A stretch of DNA of 64,000 nucleotides from assembly GCF_013141775.1 (NCBI RefSeq), contig NZ_WHOB01000043.1:108379-172378 (forward strand), given 5' to 3'. Within the stretch, counting starts at the first letter, position 1. The number at the start of each line of letters is the position of its first letter. The notes under the pieces are model-generated. The model was given only the letters and a program-made list of their open reading frames with translations, was not told the DNA's origin and searched no databases. The stretch comes from Paenibacillus phytohabitans (lineage in GTDB: Bacteria; Bacillota; Bacilli; Paenibacillales; Paenibacillaceae). Below are positions 17,313-26,060 of this stretch, piece after piece. Position numbers and translations under genes: made by a program.

Positions 17313-18415
17313 AGATCAACAACCGGCAGCTGTTCTGGATGATTATGATGCTGGAAATCGGGATCAACCTGCTGATTTCGATGACAGCAACGATTCTTTA
17401 TGCCAAGCAGGACGCCTGGATCTCCTATATTCTGGCTGGAGGCGCGGGTCTGGTCATTACCTATATTGCGTCCAAGCTCAGCTCCCGGTATCCCCGGCAG
17501 ACTTTGATAGAGTACAGTGTGACTATTCTGGGAAAATGGGGCGGCAAGCTGATTGTCATTCCGTTCATTCTCCAATGGTTCTGGGTGATCAGTCTCATTC
17601 TGCGTGATGAATTCTTGTTCATACGCTTGAGTGTCCTCTATAAAACACCTGCCTGGGTAGTCATCGGAACGATGCTGGGCGTAGTTATATACACGGTCTA
17701 TCATGGAGGCATTGAAGCCATCGGCAGGGTCAGTGAGCTGTGGGGGCCGATTCTGATGATTATTCTTGCGCTCACCTTTGCACTCACCATCAATAATCTC
17801 AACTGGCCTATGCTGCTGCCGGTCTATGCAGATACCGGACCCGGACCTATTATGCAAGGTGCTCTGGCGCCTGTCTCGCTGCTGGGCGAATCCGTTCTGC
17901 TCATGATGCTGTTCCCCTTTGTGGAGCATCCCGGCAAAGGAACCCGCAAGGCGGTGCTGCTGGGAGTGGCCTTATCCTCGGTAATGCTGCTGTTTGGCGT
18001 ATTGTGGGTCATTATGACCTTCGGTCCGGCTGTAAGCGGACGGCTGCAATTTCCTTTTTTTGAGATGGTCAAGCTGGTCTATCTGATGGAGTTTATTCAG
18101 AATATGGATATATTTGTGATGGCGGTGTGGCTGGTCTGCATATTCGTCAAGCTGTCCATCTATATGTTCATTACCAGCTATGGCGTGGCCCAGTGGACCG
18201 GCAAGACCGGCAGCTGGAAAAAAATATCCCTGATCGTAGCCGCAGTCTCGTTCATCCTCACCATGCTGGTGATCATTCTGAATCCTCCGGCCGGGCTGCT
18301 GCTGAAGGGGGTATGGATCACTTATGTGCTGCCTGTGAATATGATCGGAATTCCGCTATTCCTGTGGCTGGTTTCTGCTGTGAAAGCAAACTTTCATACA
18401 GATATCCGGCGCTAG
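17309..18415 (+). CDS. gerKB: GerAB/GerKB-family germinant receptor permease
   Basis: 368 residues with about ten membrane segments and the APC-superfamily fold of GerAB/ArcD/ProY proteins (QLFWMIMMLEIGINLLIS at the start; PRQTLIEYSVTILGKWGGK; MEFIQNMDIFVMAVW). The B subunit is thought to bind the germinant. It overlaps gerKC by four bases. A terminator about 50 bases after the stop closes the operon. Confidence 0.93.
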   Translation: MKINNRQLFWMIMMLEIGINLLISMTATILYAKQDAWISYILAGGAGLVITYIASKLSSRYPRQTLIEYSVTILGKWGGKLIVIPFILQWFWVISLILRDEFLFIRLSVLYKTPAWVVIGTMLGVVIYTVYHGGIEAIGRVSELWGPILMIILALTFALTINNLNWPMLLPVYADTGPGPIMQGALAPVSLLGESVLLMMLFPFVEHPGKGTRKAVLLGVALSSVMLLFGVLWVIMTFGPAVSGRLQFPFFEMVKLVYLMEFIQNMDIFVMAVWLVCIFVKLSIYMFITSYGVAQWTGKTGSWKKISLIVAAVSFILTMLVIILNPPAGLLLKGVWITYVLPVNMIGIPLFLWLVSAVKANFHTDIRR

Positions 18416-18462
18416 TCTTACTGCGAAGAAGAGAAACGCAGTAAAATCCAATAAGATTAGAC

Positions 18463-18489
18463 AAAGTCGCGAAATTTGCGACTTTTTTG
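18463..18489 (+). terminator. Terminator of the gerK operon
   Basis: An 8-bp stem (AAAGTCGC at 18463-18470 with GCGACTTT at 18478-18485) and a T run. Confidence 0.8.
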
Positions 18490-18494
18490 TTTTA

Positions 18495-18534
18495 TTTACG
18501 TATATGTATCTCTATATAGACTTAAATACGTAAA
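18495..18534. promoter_or_regulatory. Inverted repeat in the hflK promoter/leader
   Basis: TTTACGTAT (18495-18503) is repeated inverted as ATACGTAAA (18526-18534). The right arm ends against the hflK Shine-Dalgarno sequence. It may be an operator, or an RNA hairpin next to the ribosome site. Confidence 0.4.
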
Positions 18535-18549
18535 AAGGAGCGATGCATC

Positions 18550-19581
18550 TTGAATTTCATGAATGGGGATGGGAATAATCCGATCCCGGGACGCAAGCTT
18601 CCCGAGCTGAAACCGGGAATGTACAAGAAGATTGGATTAGGGGTAGCCGCTGCCGCTGTGTTGATTTATATTGGCGCAACTTCATTCTATACCGTGCAGG
18701 AGCAGGAACGTGCAGCTATCCTGACCTTCGGCAAATACACCAACGAGTCCTCGGCAGGACTTCATTTCAAATGGCCTTATCCAATACAGGAAGTGATAAC
18801 GGTGCCTGCGGAACTGACCCAGCGGATACATATCGGGTACCGCCAGGAGGCAGATGGAGCTGTAGCTGTTGAAGATGAGGCGATGATGATTACAGGCGAT
18901 GAGAACATCGTATCTGCCGATGCTGTAGTACAGTGGAAGATCAGCAATGTCCGCAATTATCTGTATAACATTGATGACCCGGACAAATTTCTGCGTAACT
19001 CGGCCAGCTCCTCCATCCGTGCGGTCATTGGTTCCGAGAAGCTGGATTATGCCATTACAGACGGAAAGACGGTTATTCAGGATAAGGTCCGGGTGCTGCT
19101 CGTCGATCTGCAGAAGAAATACAACACCGGTATTCAGATCATTGATATCAAATTCCAGGATATAGAACCGCCGAGCGGCCAGGTAGAAGAAGCCTTCCGC
19201 GAGGTTACCAATGCCCGTGAAGAGAAGAACACGAAGATTAACAACGCCAAGAAATATGAGAACGATATCATCCCTAAGGCACGCGGTGAAGCGCAGGCGC
19301 TGATTGAGAGAGCCGAAGGCGAGAAGAAATCACGTATCCTGAATGCGCAAGGCGATGTAGCCCAGTTTAACGCCATATTTGCCGAATACAGCAACAATAA
19401 GAGCGTAACCGAAAGCCGGTTGATTCTGGAGACACTGGAGACTATATTACCTAGCGCCAAAATCTTCATTACCAACTCGGATAGCGATACTGTGAATTAT
19501 CTGCCGCTGAATGAGCTGATGCGCAGCACTCCGGTCAGCCCGTCAGCTTCGGCCACGCCGCAAGGAGGAGATGCAGAGTGA
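18550..19581 (+). CDS. hflK: HflK, FtsH protease modulator (SPFH/band 7)
   Basis: 343 residues: one membrane segment (about 27-48), then an SPFH/band-7 domain (about 50-235) and a charged coiled-coil region (NAREEKNTKINNAKKYEND, EAQALIERAEGEKKS). HflK and HflC form a large cage around the membrane protease FtsH. The start is TTG at 18550, chosen because AAGGAG (18535-18540) is 9 bases upstream; an ATG three codons later is too far. The gene overlaps hflC by four bases. Confidence 0.92.
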   Translation: MNFMNGDGNNPIPGRKLPELKPGMYKKIGLGVAAAAVLIYIGATSFYTVQEQERAAILTFGKYTNESSAGLHFKWPYPIQEVITVPAELTQRIHIGYRQEADGAVAVEDEAMMITGDENIVSADAVVQWKISNVRNYLYNIDDPDKFLRNSASSSIRAVIGSEKLDYAITDGKTVIQDKVRVLLVDLQKKYNTGIQIIDIKFQDIEPPSGQVEEAFREVTNAREEKNTKINNAKKYENDIIPKARGEAQALIERAEGEKKSRILNAQGDVAQFNAIFAEYSNNKSVTESRLILETLETILPSAKIFITNSDSDTVNYLPLNELMRSTPVSPSASATPQGGDAE

Positions 19582-20444
19582 CAAGAAACCAGATCATCGG
19601 ACTGATATCAACTATTGTTCTAGCTATTTTGCTTGCCGGCTCTTTGTATGTAGTAAAGGAGGGCGAATACAAGGTAGTCCTGCGCTTCGGTGAAGCGATG
19701 CGTACCGTTGAGGAGCCTGGACTGAGGCTGAAAATCCCTTTTATCGAGAATGTCTCAGCTCTCCCCAAGTATCAGATGACATACGAAAGCTCACCTACCA
19801 GCATTCTGACGAAGGACCAGAAGCCGATTGTGGTTGATAACTATACCGTCTGGAGAATTACCAATGCCTCGCAATTCCTGAGAACCGTACAATCGGTAGG
19901 CGGCGGGATTCAGCGTATTGATGAAGCGGTATATAACTCCGTGCGGCGCAAGCTGTCCGAAGTCAATTATGAGAATATTATCAGTGAGGACACCGGACGG
20001 GGCAATATTAACGATGAGATCACCAATGATGTCATTGCCGCCTTAACCCGTGATAATTACGGGATTGAAGTGATTGACGTACGGATCAAACGTACGGATC
20101 TGCCGGAGGAGAACAAACAAAGTGTATACAACCGGATGATATCGGACCGCCAATCCATCGCTGCGCGTTATCTGTCCGAGGGTGACGAGGAATCCAAGAA
20201 AATCACCTCCAAGGCCGACCGTTCCTCAAGAGAGCTGATGGCCCAGGCCGAAGCCGATTCTAAGAAAATCATCGCTGAAGGAGAAGGAGAGGCCGCCAGG
20301 ATCTATAACCAGGCTTATGGAAAGTCTCCTGAGTTCTATAGCTTCTATCGTACGCTGGAGAGTTACGTGACCACGCTGAAGAATGAGCCGGTTATCATGA
20401 TGCCGATTGATTCGCCATATGCCAAAATATTGATGGGGCAATAA
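19578..20444 (+). CDS. hflC: HflC, FtsH protease modulator (SPFH/band 7)
   Basis: 288 residues: N-terminal membrane segment (about 7-25), band-7 domain with KEGEYKVVLRFGEAMRTVEEPGL, and the coiled coil SEGDEESKKITSKADRSSREL. It ends in the short tail typical of HflC. It starts with GTG overlapping the hflK stop (GTGA), so the two are translated together. A strong terminator follows. Confidence 0.92.
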   Translation: MTRNQIIGLISTIVLAILLAGSLYVVKEGEYKVVLRFGEAMRTVEEPGLRLKIPFIENVSALPKYQMTYESSPTSILTKDQKPIVVDNYTVWRITNASQFLRTVQSVGGGIQRIDEAVYNSVRRKLSEVNYENIISEDTGRGNINDEITNDVIAALTRDNYGIEVIDVRIKRTDLPEENKQSVYNRMISDRQSIAARYLSEGDEESKKITSKADRSSRELMAQAEADSKKIIAEGEGEAARIYNQAYGKSPEFYSFYRTLESYVTTLKNEPVIMMPIDSPYAKILMGQ

Positions 20445-20477
20445 CCTCATCTGATCTATTGGCGGAATGTAAATATG

Positions 20478-20510
20478 AGAGGCCCATGCGGTTTGCGCAT
20501 GGGCCTCTTT
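20478..20510 (+). terminator. Terminator of hflKC
   Basis: A 13-bp perfect stem: 20478-20490 (AGAGGCCCATGCG) with 20496-20508, 5-base loop, then TT. Confidence 0.75.
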
Positions 20511-20539
20511 GATATGCTGCTGAGTGTATTCACCTATTT

Positions 20540-21208
20540 TTATTCACAACCTACGCCGTCACCATCCCGATCCAGTTTGCGTGAGTATCCTGGCTCTCCG
20601 GCGCGAATAGGATCAGCTCCTGCTGCCCGAACAGCATCACAATTCTTGTAATACACATCCTGGACAGGTGCTTTAGTGGCCGCAGGTTTTTTGGTGGCCT
20701 TGGGCTTGGTTGTGGTAACAGGTTTGTTGGTAGCCTTGGGCTTGGTTGTGGTGACGGGTTTGTTGGTGGCTTTGGGTTTGGTTGTGGTGACGGGTTTCTT
20801 AGTTGGAACAGGTTTCTGTGTTGGAATGGAGGCAAGTGTATTTCTTGAGACACCCGGCTCCTCTGTTGCAACAGACTTCGTAGTGGCCGCAGGAGCTGGT
20901 GAAGGGGCTGAGGCGCTTAAAGTCTGATCTTCGGTTTTGGGAATAATAACGATTGCAATAATGAAACAAAGGAGCAGCTGAATACCTGCGTACTTTGAAA
21001 CCTTCTTCCGGTTACGGTTATCCTCATCCCCCCACCAGATCACTTTCTGAGGGAAGATCATTCCGAATAACCAGACAGGGATGGCGGCGAGGGCAAGGAA
21101 AAGGAAATTGAAGGCGATTACTACAAGGAAAGGGAAGGATAATAGCAGGAGGATTTCAAACAAAATAACAACTGCACTAATGATGAGAGCTTTTTTTGAA
21201 CGTGACAT
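20540..21208 (-). CDS. Membrane protein with C-terminal excalibur domain
   Basis: About 222 residues. Two hydrophobic hairpins (about 7-50) and a further membrane segment (about 75-92) lead to a long Thr/Pro/Lys-rich stalk. The stalk includes three near-identical 12-residue units (KPVTTTKPKATN) encoded by a 36-nt tandem repeat. The last 35 residues, YKNCDAVRAAGADPIRAGEP and DRDGDGVGCE, are an excalibur domain, a Ca-binding fold found at the surface of Gram-positive cells. The stalk probably spans the wall. AAAGGGG fits the ATG at 21208 better than the upstream start at 21241. Confidence 0.85.
   Translation of the reverse strand: MSRSKKALIISAVVILFEILLLLSFPFLVVIAFNFLFLALAAIPVWLFGMIFPQKVIWWGDEDNRNRKKVSKYAGIQLLLCFIIAIVIIPKTEDQTLSASAPSPAPAATTKSVATEEPGVSRNTLASIPTQKPVPTKKPVTTTKPKATNKPVTTTKPKATNKPVTTTKPKATKKPAATKAPVQDVYYKNCDAVRAAGADPIRAGEPGYSRKLDRDGDGVGCE
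20691..20798. repeat. 36-nt tandem repeat, three units, inside the excalibur gene
   Basis: Units at 20691-20726, 20727-20762 and 20763-20798 differ by only a few bases, and a partial fourth unit follows. They encode the Thr/Pro/Lys stalk and are likely to vary in number between strains. Confidence 0.9.
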
Positions 21209-21431
21209 AATAAACCCCTTTAATGTATTAGTTGACTCCAATTAGTTTAACAATTAAAGGAAGTTTTTTCTATATAAAAAGACTCCATCTTTCGACAAAA
21301 ATGCAAACGATTTTGGGGGTTATTTTGATAGAGAATTACACGAATGTCCATGCTATACTGATGGGGTGTCTTCAACTATCCCTCATTATAGAATCAAAAG
21401 GGGATATCACTTATTTTGTAAGGGGTATGTT

Positions 21432-22517
21432 ATGCTTGTTAATTTGCTCATCAATTTTTCATTGCTTACTACGTTTATCTTTTTCGGGGATATGATATTG
21501 GCCCTCTTAAAAGGAAAGCGGGCGTTCTCCAAGCTTCAATTACATGCTTTATACGGAATCGGGTTTGGACTGTTTGGCATTGTTCAGCTGTATTTTGCTT
21601 TTCCTTTAGGCGATGGCACCATTATAGACTTCCGGCAAGTCTCGATCCTGGCAGCCACATATCTTGGCGGGCCTGTTACGGGGATGATTACGACAAGTTT
21701 AATTGCTTTGTTCCGGCTTTTTTTCCTTGGTGAAATTAATGAAGCGACCCTATTGGGTGTTGTAAATATCGTGATTACTTTTCTGGTGGGCGTTTTTGCT
21801 TTTTCGCTTAAAATCCCCGCATTTTACCGGTGGCTGGTTGCAGCTTGCGGGATGGTCATACTCTCCACCTGTATACTGCTTCCTCTGGTAGGCTGGACTA
21901 ACATAGGCACGATTCTTTTATTTGACATGATCTGTTTCATGGCATGCCTGTTTAATTATCTGCTCATTAACCACCTGGAGAAATCCCATGACGCATTAGA
22001 AATGTTTAAAGAGGCGGCAGAGCGGGATTTCCTTACGGGACTCCATAATCCCCGGTCCTTTAATCTGATTTTCAAAAAAACGGCGGAAATAAGCGCGCTT
22101 CAGAATGAACCGTTCTCTCTGCTGTTAATAGATATCGATCATTTCAAGGTTGTTAATGATACATACGGGCATGCGGCCGGAGATGTGGTCCTGTCCAAAC
22201 TCGCTGATATTCTCCAGTCCGGTATCCGTATACGCGATTATTGTGCGCGCAAAGGAGGGGAAGAGTTCGCGGTTCTGCTTCTGCGGTGTACGGCGGATAA
22301 GGGCATGACGGTTGCCGAGAAGCTGCGTTCCTCGGTTCAAGACAGCATCTTTGTACTTCCTGACCAGTCCCAGCTAAGGATAACGATTTCTGTAGGGGTT
22401 TCTTCTTTTCCGGAATCTGCCCCGGCAGAAATGCTGGAGAAAGCCGACGAAGCTCTATATGAGGCTAAAGGAAAAGGCAGAAACCAGGTATGCTATGCTG
22501 AAGCGCGTCTTACATAA
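21432..22517 (+). CDS. Membrane diguanylate cyclase (5TM receptor + GGDEF)
   Basis: About 361 residues. An N-terminal region of five to six membrane segments (about 3-190) resembles the 5TMR-LYT sensor (FRQVSILAATYLGGPVTGMI). The C-terminal GGDEF domain has DFLTGLHNPRSFN, DIDHFKVVNDTYGH and the active-site GGEEF (about 275-279). RIRD five residues before GGEEF is an intact inhibitory I-site (RxxD). It should make cyclic di-GMP from GTP in response to a membrane signal. AAGGGG six bases upstream sets the ATG at 21432; the open frame begins earlier at a GTG. Confidence 0.9.
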   Translation: MLVNLLINFSLLTTFIFFGDMILALLKGKRAFSKLQLHALYGIGFGLFGIVQLYFAFPLGDGTIIDFRQVSILAATYLGGPVTGMITTSLIALFRLFFLGEINEATLLGVVNIVITFLVGVFAFSLKIPAFYRWLVAACGMVILSTCILLPLVGWTNIGTILLFDMICFMACLFNYLLINHLEKSHDALEMFKEAAERDFLTGLHNPRSFNLIFKKTAEISALQNEPFSLLLIDIDHFKVVNDTYGHAAGDVVLSKLADILQSGIRIRDYCARKGGEEFAVLLLRCTADKGMTVAEKLRSSVQDSIFVLPDQSQLRITISVGVSSFPESAPAEMLEKADEALYEAKGKGRNQVCYAEARLT

Positions 22518-22538
22518 ACTCGGTGATCAGTCAGGCGG

Positions 22539-23090
22539 TTAACGGACGGGCGTATAGCGGAGCACCACGACGCCGGAGCCGAAGGTTGTGGTCCCGCTCA
22601 GCTTCAGATCCAGCCGGTCATGGACTCCCCCTAACAATTGGGGACCGTGTCCGGCAACGATTGGCTGTACCAGGAAGTGATATTCATCCACCAAGTCTAG
22701 CCCTGCCAGAGTGGAGCCCAGGCCGGGACCGCCATTAACGATCAGGCTCTTTCCTTCTGCCGTAAGCTGCTGCACTTCCTCTGATATGGTCCCCGTTAGC
22801 AAAAAAGAGTTCTGCCACGACAGGTGATCCAGCGTCCGCGAGAAGACATACTTGGGTTTCAGGTCGAGCTTACGTGCAAAGTCGACCATAAATTGGGGTC
22901 CTTCACCGCTGCTGGCAATGGCTGGCCAAGCACTCTCCATCAGCTGGTAAACTTTACGTCCAAATAGCAGACCATCGGCCTGGTCCATCAAGTCCACCGT
23001 GTACTGGTGCAGCTCTTTATCCGCAATTACCTGAGTGTGGTCACAGCAACCGTCCAGTGTCACATTCATCTGTAGAATTACACGTCCCAT
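22539..23090 (-). CDS. RibD C-terminal/dihydrofolate reductase-like protein
   Basis: 183 residues with the DHFR-like fold of the RibD C-terminal family (VILQMNVTLDGCC; LLFGRKVYQLMESAWP; LIVNGGPGLGSTLAGLDLVDEYHFLVQPIVAGHGPQLL, seen as consecutive blocks). Stand-alone members such as YwjB and YyaP have no proven substrate. They probably bind NADPH and reduce a small molecule. AAGGAGG precedes the ATG. It is convergent with the diguanylate cyclase. Confidence 0.85.
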   Translation of the reverse strand: MGRVILQMNVTLDGCCDHTQVIADKELHQYTVDLMDQADGLLFGRKVYQLMESAWPAIASSGEGPQFMVDFARKLDLKPKYVFSRTLDHLSWQNSFLLTGTISEEVQQLTAEGKSLIVNGGPGLGSTLAGLDLVDEYHFLVQPIVAGHGPQLLGGVHDRLDLKLSGTTTFGSGVVVLRYTPVR

Positions 23091-23209
23091 ATGCAGCCTC
23101 CTTAAGTTACATTTTAGCCCACTAAATACAGCTTTAGTTTAACGGAGGAGGGGGGATTAAACAAATCCGCCCTTTAGCTTCATTATCAGCTTAATCAGAT
23201 TAACAGCTA

Positions 23210-23239
23210 TTGACAATCCGCTACTATGTGTTACTATGT
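23210..23239 (+). promoter_or_regulatory. Promoter and possible PadR operator
   Basis: TTGACA (23210-23215) and TACTAT (23232-23237) are 16 bases apart. The octamer TACTATGT is repeated at 23222-23229 and 23232-23239 and overlaps the -10 element, a likely site for autorepression by the PadR protein. Confidence 0.5.
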
Positions 23240-23292
23240 AGTGGTAGTAAGTAATACTGAATACCAGTCATACAGAGTAGTAAGGAGGAATT

Positions 23293-23619
23293 GTGCTGGA
23301 TAATCTAACGGAAATGCTCAAGGGTGTACTTGAAGGCTGTGTCCTTGAAATAATAAGCCGCAACGAAACCTACGGTTACGAAATCACAAGGCAGCTGAAT
23401 GCCCTCGGCTTCGCTGATGTTGTAGAGGGAACGGTGTACACCATCCTGATCCGGCTTGAGAAAAGCCAGCTGGTCGATACCACTAAGAAACCTTCGGATA
23501 TGGGGCCGCCGCGAAAGTTCTTCGCGCTGAATGATGCGGGGCGTGAGGAGCTGCAGAAGTTCTGGGGGAAATGGGAGTTTGTATCATCCAAAATGAACGA
23601 GCTAAAGGAGAGAAATTAA
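23293..23619 (+). CDS. PadR-family regulator
   Basis: 108 residues with the PadR winged helix: LEGCVLEIISRNETYGYEI, VVEGTVYTILIRLEK and the wing GPPRKFFALNDAG. PadR repressors respond to toxic compounds or cell-envelope stress. GTG start behind AAGGAGG. The stop TAA shares its last base with the ATG of the next gene, so it heads a translationally coupled five-gene operon with an ABC exporter. Confidence 0.92.
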   Translation: MLDNLTEMLKGVLEGCVLEIISRNETYGYEITRQLNALGFADVVEGTVYTILIRLEKSQLVDTTKKPSDMGPPRKFFALNDAGREELQKFWGKWEFVSSKMNELKERN

Positions 23620-23966
23620 TGAATTTTTGGGAAAAGATCACCGGCAGAGATATGACCAAAGAATTCCAGGCTTTTGAGCTGCGGGTAAAAAAGCTCCCGG
23701 CTGATTATCAGGCGGCCTGGGAGAAAATTAAAGCTGAGCTTTGGCCGCACTCTGATTTCACCGGCCGTAACCTCATGCCCATTCTTGACGGTGTGCTTGG
23801 CCTGCTGGAAGAAACGGCGGCGGACGGCCAGAATGCCCGGGAGGTATTAGGTGACGATATCCGGGGCTTCTGTTCAGCGCTGGCTGGTGAAGAAGGGGCA
23901 AAGTCTTACCGCGACAAGTGGCGCCAGCAGCTTAACGATAATATTGCCCGGAAATTAGGGAAGTAG
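23619..23966 (+). CDS. DUF1048 family protein, first copy
   Basis: 115 residues, all helical, with the DUF1048 pattern (KKLPADYQAAWEKIKAELW; GVLGLLEETAADGQNAREVLG; DIRGFCSALAGE). DUF1048 proteins often sit between a padR gene and an ABC exporter; their function is unknown. The open frame extends upstream, but the ATG at 23619, overlapping the PadR stop and preceded by AAGGAGAG, is the start. Confidence 0.85.
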   Translation: MNFWEKITGRDMTKEFQAFELRVKKLPADYQAAWEKIKAELWPHSDFTGRNLMPILDGVLGLLEETAADGQNAREVLGDDIRGFCSALAGEEGAKSYRDKWRQQLNDNIARKLGK

Positions 23967-23978
23967 GAGGAGGATACA

Positions 23979-24320
23979 ATGAAAATACGGGATATGATCG
24001 AGGGCAAAAAAGAGTGGCGGGCGCATGTTGCGCGTGTCAAAGCACTGCCGCAGGATTACCAGATTGTCTATAAAGAGCTGCAAAAATATCTGTTTAAGGT
24101 CGGTCCTGTGGAGCTGACAGAGGGGAATGGCTTGCTTTCGGGGATTGTCGATCTTTTTGAGGAGGGCGCTGCATTGGGGAAAGGGGTGCTCGAGGTGACG
24201 GGCAGTGACGTAGCGGCGTTCTGCGACGAGCTCATCAAAGATTCCAAAACCTACGCTGACCTCTATCAGGAATCTGTGGACCAGGAAGTAGCCAAGGCCA
24301 TGAAAAAGGCAACGGACTAA
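23979..24320 (+). CDS. DUF1048 family protein, second copy
   Basis: 113 residues, helical, related to the preceding protein (VKALPQDYQIVYKELQKYLF; GIVDLFEEGAALGKGVLEVTG; DVAAFCDELIKDS). AGGAGGA precedes the ATG, 12 bases after the previous stop. The tandem copies suggest the two act as a heteromer. Confidence 0.85.
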   Translation: MKIRDMIEGKKEWRAHVARVKALPQDYQIVYKELQKYLFKVGPVELTEGNGLLSGIVDLFEEGAALGKGVLEVTGSDVAAFCDELIKDSKTYADLYQESVDQEVAKAMKKATD

Positions 24321-24344
24321 ACAAAGTGAACGGGGGAAGCAGAA

Positions 24345-25103
24345 ATGGGCAATGCCATTGAAGTGAAAGGACTGCGAAAGTCCTTCAATAATATAGAAGT
24401 TCTGAAGGGCGTCAACTTTGAGGTGCGGAGCGGCGAAATTTACGCTCTGCTCGGTTCCAACGGTGCGGGGAAGACAACGATTGTCAGAACCCTCACTACC
24501 TTGCTGAAACAGGACGGGGGAAGTGCCACCGTAAACGGCTTTGATGTCGCATCGAAGCCGGATCATGTACGCCAGTCGATCAGCCTGACCGGACAGTTTG
24601 CTGCCGTGGATGAGATATTGACCGGGCGGGAGAATCTGATCATGATCGCCAGGCTCCGGCACCTGAATCATCCGCTTCAGATAGCAGACGATCTATTGAA
24701 GCGGTTCGGCCTGACCGAAGCCGGGAGCCGCAGAGTATCAACCTATTCAGGCGGGATGCGCCGGAGGCTCGACATCGCCATGAGCCTTGTGGGGGAACCG
24801 CAGCTTATCTTCCTTGACGAGCCGACCACCGGACTTGACCCCGAAGGGCGGATCGAAGTCTGGAAGACAGTCAAAGAGCTTGCCGCCAAGGGCACGACTG
24901 TATTTCTGACCACGCAGTATTTGGAGGAGGCCGAACAGCTGGCCGATCAAATCGCTATTCTGCATGAGGGCAGAATTATTGCCAGCGGCACACTCACGGA
25001 GCTGAAGAAGCTGTTCCCGCCTGACAAGGTGGAGTATGTGGAGAAACAACTCACATTAGAAGAGATATTCCTTGCCATCACCGGTAAAAGGGAGGGAAAG
25101 TAA
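24345..25103 (+). CDS. ABC transporter ATPase, DrrA-like
   Basis: 252 residues. Walker A GSNGAGKTT, signature TYSGGMRRRLD and Walker B LIFLDEPTTGLD are intact, with a switch His replaced in LTTQYLEEAEQLAD (Gln, as in DrrA-type drug exporters). The C-terminal extension matches the DrrA group. It powers the permease encoded next. GGGGGAAG precedes the ATG. Confidence 0.92.
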   Translation: MGNAIEVKGLRKSFNNIEVLKGVNFEVRSGEIYALLGSNGAGKTTIVRTLTTLLKQDGGSATVNGFDVASKPDHVRQSISLTGQFAAVDEILTGRENLIMIARLRHLNHPLQIADDLLKRFGLTEAGSRRVSTYSGGMRRRLDIAMSLVGEPQLIFLDEPTTGLDPEGRIEVWKTVKELAAKGTTVFLTTQYLEEAEQLADQIAILHEGRIIASGTLTELKKLFPPDKVEYVEKQLTLEEIFLAITGKREGK

Positions 25104-25104
25104 A

Positions 25105-25875
25105 ATGGAAATGACAGCGAGACACTTCTTCAGTGATATGAGCGTTATGCTTGGACGTTCCATGCGCCATATTATCCGCAGCCTGGATACCATCATCACA
25201 GTCACCATCACTCCAATTGCCATGCTGCTGCTGTTCGTTTATGTATTCGGCGGTGCAATTCAGACCGGCGCGGAGAGCTATGTGAATTACCTGCTGCCCG
25301 GCATCCTGCTGATCGCAATTGCCAGCGGCATCTCTTATACGGCCTACCGGCTGTTCATGGATATGCAGAGCGGCATCTTCGAACGGTTCCACTCGATGCC
25401 GATTGCGCGTTCGGCGGCGCTCTGGGGACATGTGCTGACCTCACTCGTGTCCAATGCGATTTCGGTTGCCGTCATCATTCTTGTAGCGCTCCTTATGGGC
25501 TTCCGCTCTCCGGCTGGCGTATTATCATGGCTTGCCGTGGCCGGTATACTCGCACTGTTCACGCTGGCCCTGACTTGGATCGCGGCGATTGCCGGACTGT
25601 CCGCCAAATCGGTGGACGGCGCAGGGGCCTTTTCCTACCCGCTAATCTTCCTTCCCTTCATCAGCTCCGCATTTGTGCCTACTGAAACGATGCCGCGGGC
25701 TGTCCGCGCCTTTGCCGAGAACCAGCCGGTGACCTCCATAGTGGAGACTATCCGCGCCCTGCTGGCGGGGCAGCCTGCCGGACATGACATCTGGACTGCA
25801 CTTGCCTGGTGCCTGGGGATACTGATTGCCGCATATCTGTTTGCGATGCGCATATACAAACGTAAGGCGGCGTGA
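25105..25875 (+). CDS. ABC-2 permease, DrrB-like
   Basis: About 256 residues with six membrane segments of the ABC-2/DrrB type (ITPIAMLLLFVYVFGG; YVNYLLPGILLIAIASGISYT, in consecutive blocks; ENQPVTSIVETIRALL near the end). It forms an exporter with the preceding ATPase; the compound exported is unknown, with drugs or lipids typical. GGGAGGG fits the ATG at 25105, one base after the ATPase stop. A hairpin follows. Confidence 0.9.
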   Translation: MEMTARHFFSDMSVMLGRSMRHIIRSLDTIITVTITPIAMLLLFVYVFGGAIQTGAESYVNYLLPGILLIAIASGISYTAYRLFMDMQSGIFERFHSMPIARSAALWGHVLTSLVSNAISVAVIILVALLMGFRSPAGVLSWLAVAGILALFTLALTWIAAIAGLSAKSVDGAGAFSYPLIFLPFISSAFVPTETMPRAVRAFAENQPVTSIVETIRALLAGQPAGHDIWTALAWCLGILIAAYLFAMRIYKRKAA

Positions 25876-25904
25876 ACGGCTGCCCGGTTTCTGATATCAA
25901 AAGC

Positions 25905-25943
25905 ATGGCGCCTTCCCGAACCTTCCGGGACAGGCGCCATTTC
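25905..25943 (+). terminator. Probable terminator of the padR operon
   Basis: ATGGCGCC (25905-25912) pairs with GGCGCCAT (25933-25940) and inner CCCG/CGGG bases extend the stem; only a short T run follows. Confidence 0.55.
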
Positions 25944-26060
25944 TGCGTGCGGCCTAGGTATTGGCTCAGCGTTTCAATTGCTGGTGTTCTTTGACGCCTT
26001 AGCTGCGGTTTTACCGGTTCATCGGCTTTCTGTGGCTGATTTTTGATGACTTGTCATGAA

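Noticed and set aside
17171..17929. Minus-strand open frame opposite gerKC/gerKB
   Set aside because: Shadow frame; composition is non-protein-like (long Gln/His/Asp runs) and there is no ribosome site.
18495..18534. hflK inverted repeat as a second terminator
   Set aside because: It lies after the gerK terminator, its right arm abuts the hflK ribosome site, and no T run follows.
20691..20798. Regular 36-nt repeats that could be mistaken for a CRISPR array
   Set aside because: Units are directly adjacent with no spacers and lie in frame inside a coding region.
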